From Prorocentrum cordatum (Eukaryota; Sar; Dinophyceae; Prorocentrales; Prorocentraceae): 64,000 bases of DNA. Location of the stretch: the NCBI GenBank assembly GCA_963575745.1, contig CAUYUJ010001337.1, positions 525,150 through 589,149 on the forward strand. Reading direction: 5' to 3'. Below are positions 63,700-64,000 of this stretch, piece after piece. The position numbers and the translations under genes were made by a program. Position 1 is the stretch's first letter, and each line of letters opens with the position of its first letter. Under the pieces are notes generated by a model that did no database searches, had not been told where the DNA came from, and worked only from the letters and a program-made list of their open reading frames with translations.

Positions 63700-64000
63700 A
63701 AAATCCGCCGCCGCGCTTGTGCGGCATTGGTTTGTTCAGTGAACGTGGTTTGGGTCGCGGGTGGGTCGCGGGCTCTCCACTTCCACTTGGAAGGAATGCA
63801 AAAGCAGCCCGCCGCAGGCGCCAAACCATTTGGTTTGTACACTGAACGTGGTTTGGGTCGCGGGTGGGCCGCGGGTTCTCCACCGGGAACGAATGCAAAA
63901 GATGCCCGCCACAGGCGCCGAAAAAATTGGTTTGTACCCTGAACGTGGTCGCGGGTGGGCCGCGGGCCCTCCACCTCAAACGAATGCAAAAGATGCCCGC
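63700..64000. repeat. About 100-bp minisatellite, three units, continues past window
   Basis: TTGGTTTGT recurs at 63727, 63830 and 63927, each followed by GAACGTGGT, GTCGCGGGTGGG and GAATGCAAAAG. Spacing is 103 and 97 bp, so reading frame is not kept. Confidence 0.85.

Overview
The window looks like nuclear DNA of a core dinoflagellate, possibly Prorocentrum-like. That is an inference from three things. The DNA is GC-rich and saturated with micro- and minisatellites. It carries relics of the Ty1/copia and LINE families I associate with dinoflagellate genomes. Host genes are very sparse, and the one confident gene has short introns, one with a GC-AG boundary and the same short repeat at both ends. 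I see no rRNA, tRNA, CRISPR array or bacterial-style operon.

Layout. 1-4.2 kb: 3' part of a Ty1/copia element (element 0) with a nearly intact integrase/RT/RNase H frame, then a hairpin and a GTC array. 4.8-9.2 kb: unassigned DNA, CCT and GA microsatellites, a terminal-inverted-repeat (TIR) element at 7362-7492 and a 102-bp minisatellite. 9.2-17.7 kb: a degraded copia element (element 1) with RING-like finger, protease, a dUTPase motif, zinc ribbon, integrase, RT and RNase H, peppered with 14-bp micro-hairpins. 17.7-22 kb: unassigned DNA and arrays. 22-29.3 kb: a LINE relic split at 24.5-26.3 kb by unrelated sequence including a 42-bp minisatellite, and carrying two small TIR elements inside its RT.

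29.3-37.2 kb: arrays, coding-like minus-strand pieces, a three-exon coiled-coil gene (minus strand, 33988-34933), and a large palindrome of an 8-bp satellite. 37.4-47.0 kb: a second degraded copia element (element 2) with Gag, zinc knuckle, RING-like finger, protease, dUTPase, a methyltransferase-like domain, zinc ribbon, integrase, RT and RNase H. 47-64 kb: mostly satellites, several foldback or TIR elements, and a short segment resembling the C-terminal part of a DHHC palmitoyltransferase.

Working relations. Elements 1 and 2 are diverged members of one copia lineage that added accessory domains (RING, dUTPase, zinc ribbon, and in element 2 a methyltransferase-like domain) to the usual Gag-PR-IN-RT-RH order. 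All the large elements are broken by stops or frameshifts. The small TIR elements have no coding capacity and would need enzymes from elsewhere. Very long open frames over the arrays at 4.4-4.8, 7.6-8.8, 35-37 and 47.8-49.7 kb come from repeats and are not annotated as genes.
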